Shown here piece by piece: positions 27,910 through 36,860 of a DNA stretch of 54,816 nucleotides. The notes below the pieces were generated by a model. It did no database searches. It was not told where the DNA came from and saw nothing but the letters and a program-made list of their open reading frames with translations. This DNA is from Pseudomonadota bacterium (GTDB taxonomy: Bacteria > Pseudomonadota > Gammaproteobacteria > Pseudomonadales > Azotimanducaceae), in contig JAQBUI010000025.1 in the NCBI GenBank assembly GCA_027624035.1, positions 1-54,816 of the forward strand. The letters are read 5' to 3'. The translations under genes were made by a program, and so were the position numbers. How positions within the stretch are numbered: the stretch's first letter is position 1; the number at the start of each line of letters is the position of its first letter.

Positions 27910-29298
27910 ATGGCTCATGCAGTATCACAGCTACTGGATCAAACCGTCCCCATCGGCACCGAGGTGACGGTTCAGGGCTGGGTCAGAAGCAAACGGGATT
28001 CAAAGGCCGGCCTTTCATTCATTGCGGTCCATGATGGTTCCTGTTTCGACGCCATCCAGGCCGTCGTGCCCGATACGGTGGCGAGCTATGCAGACGTCGT
28101 GCTCGCCATCACCACCGGCTGCGCCGTCACCATTGCCGGAAAACTGGTGGCCTCGGAAGGCAAAGGCCAGGCCGTCGAAATCAAGGCAGATCAGGTCACC
28201 GTCGAGGGCTGGGTGGATGACCCCGAGACCTACCCCATCGCCAAGAAGCGACACACTTTTGAATATCTTCGCACCCAGGCCCATCTGCGGCCCAGAACCA
28301 ATACATTCAGTGCGATTACCCGGGTTCGAACGACGCTGGCCAATGCGATTCACAATTACTTCTTCGAGCGCGGCTTTCACTGGATCAACACTCCGATCAT
28401 CACCGCAAGCGATTGTGAGGGTGCCGGCCAGTTTTTTCGCGTCAGCCCCCTGGACTTCGCCAACCTGCCGCAGGCAGGGGGTGGCGTCGATTTCGAACAG
28501 GACTTCTTTGGAGATGAAGCATTTCTGACGGTATCCGGGCAGCTCGAAGTAGAGTCATACTGCCTCGCCATGTCGAAGGTCTACACCTTTGGCCCCACGT
28601 TTCGGGCGGAGAACTCAAACACCAGCCGCCATCTGGCGGAATTCTGGATGGTGGAACCGGAGATCGCCTTTGCCAACCTCAGCGACAACGCGGACCTGGC
28701 CGAAGATCTGCTGACCCGGGTATTGCAGCGGGTTCTCGATGAAAGGGAAGACGACATGGGGTTCTTCGCCCAGCGAATCGACAAGACGGTCATAGAGCGC
28801 CTGCGCAGCGTCATTGACAGCCGCTTTGAACGCATTGAGTACGGCGAGGCAGTCAAAATCCTGCAGGCGGCCAAGCAATCGTTCGAATATCCGGTGCAGT
28901 GGGGCATTGACCTGCAGTCCGAGCACGAACGGTATCTTACCGAACAGCATGTGGGGCGACCGGTGGTGGTCATGAATTACCCGGCCGGGATCAAGGCGTT
29001 CTACATGCGGGCCAACGATGATGGCAAGACCGTGGCGGCGATGGACGTGCTCGCGCCCGGGATCGGCGAAATCATCGGCGGCAGCCAGCGGGAAGAACGG
29101 CTCGATGTGCTGGATTCCCGCATCGACGATGAAATGAAGAAGGAACTGTGGTGGTATCGGGACCTTCGGAGATACGGTACGGTACCCCACGCGGGCTTCG
29201 GACTGGGGTTTGAACGTCTGCTCAACTACGTGACCGGCATGGAGAACATCCGGGATGCGATCCCGTTTCCCAGAACGCCCGGTAACGCACACTTCTGA
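27910..29298 (+). CDS. asnS: Asparaginyl-tRNA synthetase
   Basis: A 462-residue class II synthetase charging tRNA-Asn. It has the N-terminal OB-fold anticodon-binding domain ([20 protein letters not shown]), the [20 protein letters not shown] / [18 protein letters not shown] motif 2 region and motif 3 [16 protein letters not shown], ending with [16 protein letters not shown], a C-terminus typical of AsnS. Length is normal (E. coli 466). It follows the HAD gene directly. Confidence 0.97.
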   Translation: MAHAVSQLLDQTVPIGTEVTVQGWVRSKRDSKAGLSFIAVHDGSCFDAIQAVVPDTVASYADVVLAITTGCAVTIAGKLVASEGKGQAVEIKADQVTVEGWVDDPETYPIAKKRHTFEYLRTQAHLRPRTNTFSAITRVRTTLANAIHNYFFERGFHWINTPIITASDCEGAGQFFRVSPLDFANLPQAGGGVDFEQDFFGDEAFLTVSGQLEVESYCLAMSKVYTFGPTFRAENSNTSRHLAEFWMVEPEIAFANLSDNADLAEDLLTRVLQRVLDEREDDMGFFAQRIDKTVIERLRSVIDSRFERIEYGEAVKILQAAKQSFEYPVQWGIDLQSEHERYLTEQHVGRPVVVMNYPAGIKAFYMRANDDGKTVAAMDVLAPGIGEIIGGSQREERLDVLDSRIDDEMKKELWWYRDLRRYGTVPHAGFGLGFERLLNYVTGMENIRDAIPFPRTPGNAHF

Positions 29299-29335
29299 TC
29301 AGACCCGCGGGTCAGACAAGGCCAAAGGAGGCACC

Positions 29336-30019
29336 ATGGCACTGAAGGACGAATTGATACTGGAGCAGATCCAGATCGGGCCCATGCAGAACTTCACCTA
29401 CCTGATTGGCTGCCAGCGGACCCGCGAGGTAGCCCTGGTGGACCCCGCCTGGGACATCGAAGCACTGATGGAGATCGTCGGCGAACGCGACTACAAGGTC
29501 CATAGCGCCCTTGTGACCCACTATCATCCCGACCATTGCGGTGGCTCATTCGGACAGAACAAGGTTCCCGGCGTCGCGGAACTGCAGGCTGTCAATCCCG
29601 TCAAAGTCTACGCACACAAACAGGAGGTGGATGGCCTGAAGAAAGTCACCGGGTTGTCCGACAGTGACATCAGTAGCGTTGAATCCGGAGATACCCTCAA
29701 GATCGGTGACATCGAGATTGAATTTCTCCACACGCCGGGCCACACGCCCGGATCTCAGTGTTTCAGGGTGAAGCACACTCTTGTGTCCGGCGACACCCTG
29801 TTTATCAACGGCTGCGGTCGGGTGGACCTGCCGGGGTCGAACGTTGATGATATGTATCACAGCATCCAGAAGCTCGCCGGGCTCCCGGACGACACGCTGC
29901 TTCTGCCCGGGCACAACTACGGGCCGGTTCCCAACGCCACCATGGGCGATACCAAATCACAGAATGTCTACATGCGCATCAACAGCCTTGAGAGCTGGCG
30001 CATGATGATGCAGGGCTGA
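29336..30019 (+). CDS. Metallo-beta-lactamase-fold hydrolase (glyoxalase II-like)
   Basis: About 227 residues. The metal motif THYHPDHCGG (HxHxDH) is complete, and HTPGHTPGSQCF, SGDTLFINGCGRVDLPGSN and LLPGHNYGP supply the remaining His and Asp. The GCGRVDLPGS strand is characteristic of the glyoxalase II / persulfide dioxygenase group, so it probably hydrolyses a thioester or oxidises a persulfide. No signal peptide. The start is set by a near-perfect AAAGGAGG five nt before the ATG; the frame is open a little further up into the end of asnS. It converges with the CRTAC1 gene. Confidence 0.9.
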   Translation: MALKDELILEQIQIGPMQNFTYLIGCQRTREVALVDPAWDIEALMEIVGERDYKVHSALVTHYHPDHCGGSFGQNKVPGVAELQAVNPVKVYAHKQEVDGLKKVTGLSDSDISSVESGDTLKIGDIEIEFLHTPGHTPGSQCFRVKHTLVSGDTLFINGCGRVDLPGSNVDDMYHSIQKLAGLPDDTLLLPGHNYGPVPNATMGDTKSQNVYMRINSLESWRMMMQG

Positions 30020-30048
30020 CGGGCGGTCGCTTTGATGGCCTCCAGGCC

Positions 30049-31953
30049 CTATGGCGTGGCTGGCTTGCCCAGGTGCCTGCGCAGCACATGAGTCGCCCCG
30101 GCGTCGAAGCCACCAAAGCTCTCCACCTCACCACCAATCCACCGGACCTGCACTTCACTGACGGCGCTGGCACTGCCAAGGCCAAAATGGACCCTCGGAT
30201 CATGGGACGCGAGGTAACTCGCAGATGGCTGCACGTCCCGATACAGACGGCCGGACCCCACTCCCAATGAGACCGTGGCCCCATGGGCATCCCGGCTGCC
30301 GTCGATCACCTTGAAGCGTATCCAGTTGCCTCGTTCTGTGCGATTCATCAGCAGGTACGGGGCAGCATCCCGATTGGTGACGACCAGATCGAGTCCACCA
30401 TCGTCATCCACATCACCCACGGCAAGACCACGACTGGTATGAGTCAGCGTCGGGGAGATTCCGCCGGACGGTTCGACCTCCTCGAAACGAAGGACGCCTT
30501 CAGAGATGACGCCTCGCAAAAGGGTATTGGGCTCGGCGTAGCCATCGTACTCGGTCGCCTTGGCGACCGTCACCTTGCCGTTGGCATGATAGATGTCCAG
30601 CCGACCATCGTTGTCAAAATCCGCTAGGGTGACACCGAACCGGGTGTGGCGCATGCTGACGGGCGCAAGGCCCAATTGCTGGGTCATGTCGTAAAAGTAG
30701 GTACCCTCGTTGCGGAAAAATGAATCACTCTGCATTTCCAGATTGACCACCAGCAGATCAGTGTCGCTGTCATCGTCAATATCCGCTGCTGCCACCCCCA
30801 TCCCGGCCTTCTCATATCCCTCTGAATCCATGGCACAACTCCACAGCATACATTCTTCGGCAAACCGCATGTTTCCCAGATTGATCCAGAGCTGATTGAC
30901 CAGAGTGTCATTGGCGACAAAAATATCTGTCCTGCCATCGCCATTGAAGTCTGCCCCCACCACCCCAAGGCCATTGCCGAATGCAACGTTGATACCCGCC
31001 TCTGCGGTGATGTCAGTAAAAGTACCGTCGCCGTCGTTGCGATACAGACGGTCCATGGCGGGTGCGTCATATACCGTGGGGCCACAGTAGGTAATAAAAA
31101 AGGCGGACCCGAAACAGTCCTGCTCGATGTCACGGGTCCAGTGCAGATAATTCACGACAAACAGGTCAAGGTCACCATCCCCATCGAGGTCAAGAAACGT
31201 GGCTGCCGTACTCCAGCTTGGGTCACCTACGTTCGCCTGCGCGGTCACATCGGTGAATCGACCGTGGCCATCATTGTTCAACAGGACGTTGGCACCCAGG
31301 TTGGTAACATAGAGGTCGGTATCACCATCGTTGTCGTAATCCCCTGTCGCTACGCCCATGCCATAGCCCCGGTCGCCCGCTCCACCGCCATCGGCAACCG
31401 GGTCGAAATAACCGTCGCCACGATTCAGATAGAGGCGATTGGCCGAGAGTTCATCCTCGATCATCCGGTCCACCCGGCCGCTCTGCACCAGGTACAGATC
31501 AAGGTCGTCATCGCCATCGAGGTCTGCCAGCGCCGCACCTGCGCCAATCATCTCCGGCATCATCGGGCGGCCGTCGTACCCGGAATGGTGGACGAAATCG
31601 ATACCTCGAACGGCGGCCTGTTCTTCGAACCAGGGCTTGTCTGCCGGTGTACAGGCAGAAACTGCCAACGTCATCCCGAGCAGCCCTGAGCGTGCCCGTA
31701 CCAGGCACGCCGTTGTCGTGCCGGGATGTCTTCCGGATGGTACAGCGTGTGGCCAGAACTTCCATGAAGGCCCTGAGCGTGTCGGTATCAGACACGCCAT
31801 CGTCTTGCGGATTCGCACGGTGCGGAAACGGAATTTATGAAACAGCCCTGAGCGTACCCGTGTTAGCACGTCGTCCTGCTGGGAAGTATCCCGGATTCGC
31901 ACAGTGTGGGAACGGAATTTATAAAACAGCCCCAGCAGCGTTCGTCGTGACAT
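30049..31953 (-). CDS. CRTAC1/ASPIC-UnbV lipoprotein with FG-GAP repeats, signal peptide interrupted by a repeat array
   Basis: A beta-propeller protein with calcium-type FG-GAP repeats (DLDGDDDLDLYLVQ, DYDNDGDTDLYVTN, DLDGDGDLDLFVVN, DFNGDGRTDIFVAN) and a C-terminal ASPIC/UnbV domain (SEVQVRWIGGEVESFGG). Around residue 94 there is a lipobox, MTLAVSAC, as in exported lipoproteins. Preceding it are about 85 residues coded by a tandem REP-like repeat (see that feature). Joining the two flanks gives MSRRTLLGMTLAVSAC, an ordinary lipoprotein signal, so the array looks inserted. If translation starts at the ATG at 31953 the signal no longer sits at the N-terminus, and export may be impaired unless an internal start is used. 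It lies 8 nt after the TPR lipoprotein stop, in the receptor operon. Confidence 0.85.
   Translation of the reverse strand: MSRRTLLGLFYKFRSHTVRIRDTSQQDDVLTRVRSGLFHKFRFRTVRIRKTMACLIPTRSGPSWKFWPHAVPSGRHPGTTTACLVRARSGLLGMTLAVSACTPADKPWFEEQAAVRGIDFVHHSGYDGRPMMPEMIGAGAALADLDGDDDLDLYLVQSGRVDRMIEDELSANRLYLNRGDGYFDPVADGGGAGDRGYGMGVATGDYDNDGDTDLYVTNLGANVLLNNDGHGRFTDVTAQANVGDPSWSTAATFLDLDGDGDLDLFVVNYLHWTRDIEQDCFGSAFFITYCGPTVYDAPAMDRLYRNDGDGTFTDITAEAGINVAFGNGLGVVGADFNGDGRTDIFVANDTLVNQLWINLGNMRFAEECMLWSCAMDSEGYEKAGMGVAAADIDDDSDTDLLVVNLEMQSDSFFRNEGTYFYDMTQQLGLAPVSMRHTRFGVTLADFDNDGRLDIYHANGKVTVAKATEYDGYAEPNTLLRGVISEGVLRFEEVEPSGGISPTLTHTSRGLAVGDVDDDGGLDLVVTNRDAAPYLLMNRTERGNWIRFKVIDGSRDAHGATVSLGVGSGRLYRDVQPSASYLASHDPRVHFGLGSASAVSEVQVRWIGGEVESFGGFDAGATHVLRRHLGKPATP
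31675..31929. repeat. Tandem array of REP-like repeats (about three units)
   Basis: Units of roughly 75-89 bp begin at about 31685 (cctgagcgtgcccgtaccag), 31770 (ccctgagcgtgtcggtatca) and 31845 (ccctgagcgtacccgtgtta), then a partial unit. Two units end with a similar CGGAATTTAT.AAACAG. The hairpin gcgtgcc/ggcacgc in unit 1 becomes gcgtgtc/gacacgc in unit 2: both arms changed together, so the pairing is maintained. The stretch is 255 bp, a multiple of three, and stays open in the CRTAC1 frame. Same family as the single copies at 38096, 41531 and 48501. Confidence 0.85.
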
Positions 31954-31961
31954 CGGGATTC

Positions 31962-33425
31962 TCAAGGGCGGGCCTCCAGCTGGCGCAAACGAATCTCAAT
32001 ATCCCGGATCTGTGCGGGACTGGCCCCATACTGCCTGGCCTTTTCCTTGGCCCCACGAGCCTCAGCAATGCGGCGCTGCTCACCAAGGCTCCGGGCAAGG
32101 AACACATAACCCGGTGCAAATTCCGGCGCCAGTTCCACCACACGCTCAAACTGTTCGGTTGCATCTGTCCATCTGCCCAGCTCGACATGGGCGAGCCCCA
32201 GGTAGAAACTGGTGGTTTGCTTTCCGGGCTCAAACTGCAGCGATGTTTCAAACGCTGCCCTGGCCTGTTCAAATTGTCCAAGACCGAACAACAGCCTGCC
32301 GCGTTGCTCGTGAGCATAGGCGCGGGACCCATTGAGAGCCAGCGTCCGGTCTATGTGCACCAGTGCGGCTTCCAGTTTACCCTGCTGTCTGAGCAGATTG
32401 GTCATCGTGATGTGGAACGGTATGAACGTCTCATTGAACCCAAGACCGCGCTCAATCGTCTCTTGCGCCAGTTCGGCGCGACCGGCGCGGTCAAGGGCAA
32501 TACCGGTGGAGTTCATGAGATTACAGGCGAGGAAGAACTCATCGGCGCGGGCGCAGTGGGCTTCGGGATGGTGAACCTGCAATCGCCTGATGATTTCGAG
32601 TGATTCATCAATTCTCCCGGCCGCCGACAGTTCCTGGGCATACTGAAAACTGGCATAGCCCCTGACGTGGGCATTTCGCTGTTCATGAAGGGGGTCCGAC
32701 CAGGTCAGTCGCTTCGCATCCTTGCTCTTTGCCAGCGCGACCCGGGCTTCGTCTACTCGACCGAGCCCTCTCAACGCCTCCCCCAGTGTTCGGTGAACAT
32801 AGGGGTGATCCCAGGTGCGGGCGAGCGGTACCAGCAGTTCAGTGGCAGCCTGGACATCACCCCGGGCGATCATGACCCTTGCACGCCCAAGCAGGGCCGC
32901 CGGACCGGCATCCTGGGCCTCGGCCAGTTCAAACGCTGCCATGGCCTCGTCCAGTCGACCGAGCTCCAGCAACCAGCTCCCCTGCCAGAGCCTCGAAGCC
33001 GGATAGTCTGCGTCAAGGTCGATGGCCCGCTGGAGCGACGCCAGCGCCCCCTCATAGTCACGCTGCTGCGCCAGCAACTGGGAACTGAAATAGGGCCATC
33101 GAAAGTCGGCAGGCTCGATTGACTCCGCCTGCTGGTAGGTCTTGATCGCTGCCTCATTGAAGCCATTGATGTCATAGGCCATCCCCAGACGCCCGCGGAC
33201 AAAGCCCGACCCTGGGTTGGCGACCGCCGAGCCATGCAGTGATTGCAGATGTCCGGCAAGGTCCTGATCGGAAGAGTCAAGCCCCGCCTCAATGGGTTCA
33301 CTGACGGCGGCGTCACCGCCCGGATTCGGACAGCCCGGTAGAACAAGCACAGCCAGTACAATGATGACCGGGCCTGGTACACAAACAGGATTCATATCAG
33401 TGCGAGGTTTACCAAAAGCAAACAT
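31962..33425 (-). CDS. TPR-repeat lipoprotein
   Basis: A 487-residue exported lipoprotein: hydrophobic VIIVLAVLVLPGC has a lipobox (LPGC) near residue 32, and K6/R8 give a positive n-region if the first ATG is used; an ATG ten codons later is the alternative. The rest is at least ten tetratricopeptide repeats (RLGMAYDINGFNEAAIKTYQ; LLELGRLDEAMAAFELAEAQ; HEQRGRLLFGLGQFEQARAA). TPRs mediate protein contacts. It stands between the TonB-dependent receptor and the CRTAC1 propeller gene on the same strand, so it may help handle a captured substrate in the periplasm. The CRTAC1 start follows its TGA by 8 nt. Specific function unknown. Confidence 0.87.
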   Translation of the reverse strand: MFAFGKPRTDMNPVCVPGPVIIVLAVLVLPGCPNPGGDAAVSEPIEAGLDSSDQDLAGHLQSLHGSAVANPGSGFVRGRLGMAYDINGFNEAAIKTYQQAESIEPADFRWPYFSSQLLAQQRDYEGALASLQRAIDLDADYPASRLWQGSWLLELGRLDEAMAAFELAEAQDAGPAALLGRARVMIARGDVQAATELLVPLARTWDHPYVHRTLGEALRGLGRVDEARVALAKSKDAKRLTWSDPLHEQRNAHVRGYASFQYAQELSAAGRIDESLEIIRRLQVHHPEAHCARADEFFLACNLMNSTGIALDRAGRAELAQETIERGLGFNETFIPFHITMTNLLRQQGKLEAALVHIDRTLALNGSRAYAHEQRGRLLFGLGQFEQARAAFETSLQFEPGKQTTSFYLGLAHVELGRWTDATEQFERVVELAPEFAPGYVFLARSLGEQRRIAEARGAKEKARQYGASPAQIRDIEIRLRQLEARP

Positions 33426-33521
33426 CCATGCAATGAGCGGGCGAAGTAAGGCTGGTCAACGGCCCAACCTTACGAAAATCCCGGAGTGGGCACAATGCAT
33501 GGAAGTCCGGTATACAGATGT

Positions 33522-33550
33522 AAAAAAAGCGCACCGCCGGAGCAGTGCGC
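33522..33550 (-). terminator. Rho-independent terminator after the TonB-dependent receptor
   Basis: On the minus strand GCGCAC, a loop of ten, GTGCGC, then seven T, about 55 nt past the receptor stop. A second hairpin, GGACCTTC...GAAGGTCC (33570-33598), precedes it. It would cut most transcripts before the TPR lipoprotein, so the downstream pair may be expressed less or separately. Confidence 0.88.
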
Positions 33551-33605
33551 TCTTGATAGACCAGGCAGGACCTTCGACAGCAAAGTCAGAAGGTCCAGAC
33601 CACAC

Positions 33606-36536
33606 TTACAGCTGGTAGTTGATCGTCAAACCAAAGCGGCGCTCATCGGTGACGGTACCGGCCACAGGACCGGTGACACCGTTACCTTCACGCGGAGCGT
33701 AACCCTGGACTGCGACCTGATCAAGCAGGTTGGTCACCCACGCAGAAGCGCTGTAGGTACCCGAAGGAGAGGTCCAGTTGGCCCTGACATCCCAGCGCGC
33801 GTATTCCGGCACGCTGTAGAGGTCCAGATTGGACTCATCAACATACATGCTGTCACGCCAGCTGAAGACTGTGACCCCTTCCAGACTTCCCCAGTCACCA
33901 CGAATGGGAACGTCGTAGCTAACCGTCGCCGACAACTTGTGCTTCGGCTGGTTGCGCAGTGAGTTACCACCGAAGTTCACCGCGCCCGTATTGATCACGG
34001 TCACCACATTGCCCTCATCGTCCGTTACCTCGGTAGTGGACGGCGAATTCGTAGTACCGGCAGGTGTGCAGCAGTAGGTGGTTTCATAGGCTCCAAAGCT
34101 GGAGTGCATGAACTCATAGAAGCCACGAACGGTCAGGCGATCATTGATCTGCCACGCCCCCTGCAGCTCAATACCGGAAATCTCGGTACCATCGACTACA
34201 TTGGTTTCACCCGTATAGAGGGATTGACCCGGTCGGATCTCGGCAGGTGTCCGGCGTCGCTGGGCCTGGACCCAGAATGCGTCGAAATCCTGGTAGTAAG
34301 CGCTCACCTCAAGCTGGACAGTGTTGTCGAAAAACAATCCTTTCAGCCCGCCTTCGTAGTTGATCATCGACTCCTCGTCGAAGCCCTCGCCCAACAGGTT
34401 GCCGAAACCGGCGAAACCACCCGGTCGATAGCCGTGGGAAATACGGCCATACCACATCATGTCTGAGTTCGGCGAGTACTCCGCACCAACATTCCAGGTC
34501 GTTTCCTTCCAGGTACGACGTTTGGAGTCAACAAACGTGCGGCTATCCGGAATCGGATTGCCACTCGCGTCCTTGTTGATCCCAACATAGCCGCAGCATG
34601 TATAGTCGTACTGCTTGCTCCTCAGGATGGCGAAGGCAGAGTTGACCCGGACCCCGTTAGCATTGATATAGAAACTGGAGCCGGTGAAGTCGTTCTGGTC
34701 ATGTTCCTTGTGATCATCGTTATAGCGCAGACCACCAAAGACCTTCCACTGGTCGTTGAGTACATACTCTGCGTTGCCGTAGATCGCTTTGGATTCATAG
34801 GTAACATTGCCGTAGAAGAACTGAAAGGCCGGACCACCCGCGACATGCGCAAAGCCGTTGGTCACGTCGCTCCAGTTGGCCGCGTAGCTGGCACCATGAC
34901 AACCCTGAAGAAATCCTGCAGCCTTATTGGCTGGCTTGCTTGGGTCGCGGGCTTCACGCCACAGATTGGTGCCATTGCGTGCCACCAGTTCCGCCTCACA
35001 GATCTCAGAGGTATCGACGTAAAAACCCGGCACATTCAGGTTGTTGTTGCCCGTCTCGACGCCATTGAACAGCTCGGAATAGACATAGGGTTCGTCACCC
35101 TTGATGTTGGTATAACCCAGCGTGTAATTGAAGGGCCCGTCGTTGCTGGACACCAGCGAGAACTCATGGCTGTCCTGATCTGAAGTGAACAGATAATCGT
35201 TCATCTGATCCGCATAGGCGCCATTACCCTTGCCGTCGAGCGCACACCGGGGATGGGTCTGGCCGGCCTGCAGTTCACCAGAGAGCACACGAGGGTGAAT
35301 CGGCGAACAGACTCCGCCCCCCTGGCGGCTGGTCCCGTCGATGTCATTTCGGCTCTGCTGTCTCGTGTCCCGATTACCGAACTTGTAGATAATCTCGTGG
35401 CTGTCGTTCAGCATATAGTGCGCTTCCAGCGTCACCGACTCCTGGGTGTTGTTCTGCAGAATCGGTGCATTGAGATCCACTTTCAGCTGCAGATCCTCAC
35501 CATCGCAGACCACCGGCGTCCCCGGGGTCCGGGTACCATCATTGTTAAAGCCAGGGCAGTTGGCCACCGCCGGGTTCTGACTCAGCCCGAAAAACGGGTT
35601 GATCTGAAGAATCGGATTGCCGTTGGCATCCCGGATCGGCTGCGGATCATCGGAGCCGATGGTCGCAGGATCGATGGTAAGGAGCGGTTGGCCATTGGTA
35701 TCGAGTAGGAACTGCTGCTCGACATTGCGTGCACCGATGACCAGAGACACCCGCGGGGTACCCTTGTCTTCGAGTTTGGAATAGCGTGCAGTAATGTCCC
35801 AGCGATCGTTCTTGAATCGCAACTGCGGCGAATAGATCAACTGATCCGGTTCACCAGCATCGGGGCCAGGGCCAATGTTCTCGATAACCCCGTCACCGAC
35901 CAGTCGACTCAGTCCCAGCCGGTAGGCGAAACCGGTGTCCCCGATAGGGCCACCGAACGCAACGTTGGCCTGCTGCGAAGCCTGGTCTGTAAATTCAGCC
36001 GAAGCCTTCACGTCGAAGTCATAGGTGGGCTTCTTGGTGACGAAACTGACGGACCCGGCGATCGCCGCCTTGCCGCCGGTGGTCCCCTGCGGGCCCCGTG
36101 CGACCTCAACACGTTCCACATCGAACATCGCACCCTGATCCAGCCCGTAGGACTGGTCACTGTAAACGCCATCGATGTAAACGGCCACGGAGACATCCTG
36201 GAAGAAGTTCACGGAGCGGTCATTGGCGACACCACGCATGACGATGTGACCGTCCTCGTTCTTGCCGCCGCCCTGACTGCGAGGGCCAATCTGCATGCCT
36301 GGCACCAGAACTTCCATATCGTTGGTGTTCTGGATCCCCAGTCTCTGAATCAGGTTGTTGTTGAAGCCGGTGACGGTCATGGCACGATCAAGCGAGGAGG
36401 TCTCTCCCCGTTCTGCCGTCACTATGATTTCTTCAATCGCCTTACGTTCACTGTCTTGTTCCTCAGCGGAATAAGAAGCTGGAACCGCGGCTACGGCAAG
36501 TGCGCAGCCCAGCGATATCGCTACTCTTTTCATCAT
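33606..36536 (-). CDS. TonB-dependent outer-membrane receptor
   Basis: A 976-residue receptor importing a large or scarce nutrient with energy from TonB. There is a signal peptide (residues 1-23, cut after SYS-A), a TonB-box-like EEIIVTAERGE at 35-45, the plug domain (VYIDGVYSDQSYGLDQG; VERVEVARGPQGTTGGKAAI) and a long beta-barrel ending in ERRFGLTINYQL with an aromatic-type C-terminus. The barrel is large and belongs to the general receptor class seen in marine gammaproteobacteria; the ligand cannot be told. GGGGG stands before the ATG. Downstream on the same strand are a TPR lipoprotein and a CRTAC1 lipoprotein; the divergent gene encodes a TPR/TonB-C-domain protein. Confidence 0.96.
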   Translation of the reverse strand: MMKRVAISLGCALAVAAVPASYSAEEQDSERKAIEEIIVTAERGETSSLDRAMTVTGFNNNLIQRLGIQNTNDMEVLVPGMQIGPRSQGGGKNEDGHIVMRGVANDRSVNFFQDVSVAVYIDGVYSDQSYGLDQGAMFDVERVEVARGPQGTTGGKAAIAGSVSFVTKKPTYDFDVKASAEFTDQASQQANVAFGGPIGDTGFAYRLGLSRLVGDGVIENIGPGPDAGEPDQLIYSPQLRFKNDRWDITARYSKLEDKGTPRVSLVIGARNVEQQFLLDTNGQPLLTIDPATIGSDDPQPIRDANGNPILQINPFFGLSQNPAVANCPGFNNDGTRTPGTPVVCDGEDLQLKVDLNAPILQNNTQESVTLEAHYMLNDSHEIIYKFGNRDTRQQSRNDIDGTSRQGGGVCSPIHPRVLSGELQAGQTHPRCALDGKGNGAYADQMNDYLFTSDQDSHEFSLVSSNDGPFNYTLGYTNIKGDEPYVYSELFNGVETGNNNLNVPGFYVDTSEICEAELVARNGTNLWREARDPSKPANKAAGFLQGCHGASYAANWSDVTNGFAHVAGGPAFQFFYGNVTYESKAIYGNAEYVLNDQWKVFGGLRYNDDHKEHDQNDFTGSSFYINANGVRVNSAFAILRSKQYDYTCCGYVGINKDASGNPIPDSRTFVDSKRRTWKETTWNVGAEYSPNSDMMWYGRISHGYRPGGFAGFGNLLGEGFDEESMINYEGGLKGLFFDNTVQLEVSAYYQDFDAFWVQAQRRRTPAEIRPGQSLYTGETNVVDGTEISGIELQGAWQINDRLTVRGFYEFMHSSFGAYETTYCCTPAGTTNSPSTTEVTDDEGNVVTVINTGAVNFGGNSLRNQPKHKLSATVSYDVPIRGDWGSLEGVTVFSWRDSMYVDESNLDLYSVPEYARWDVRANWTSPSGTYSASAWVTNLLDQVAVQGYAPREGNGVTGPVAGTVTDERRFGLTINYQL

Positions 36537-36860
36537 GAATCCCCCATTAGGTTAAGACCTGCAATGATGCAGGGTCCCGAACATCGCAGATCGCGCCACT
36601 CAACTCATCCTCATACGTCATTGACCGGCGCCAATCCCGATTCGAGTATCTTCGAATTCTGCAGGAAAAATGCAAGTCGGCTGCTAAAGAACTCACCCAA
36701 TTTATTCAGAAATATACCTACATTTCCGATGATCACGACGACTCTGCGCACGGTGTCGATGGAGTCGTTGATCATTTCCACGGGCAAATTGGCAAGGCTC
36801 CGACTGATCTGAAATACTGCAGACGGATAACACCATCATAGAAATTGAACGGAGGCCGAT
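36537..36860. promoter_or_regulatory. Divergent promoter region of receptor and TPR/TonB-domain gene
   Basis: About 320 bp between two divergent genes, so both promoters must lie here. A perfect 16-bp dyad (CCTGCA ATGA TGCAGG, 36558-36573) sits about 20 bp upstream of the receptor start and could be an operator or leader hairpin. Otherwise nothing recognised; no gene is supported. Confidence 0.5.
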
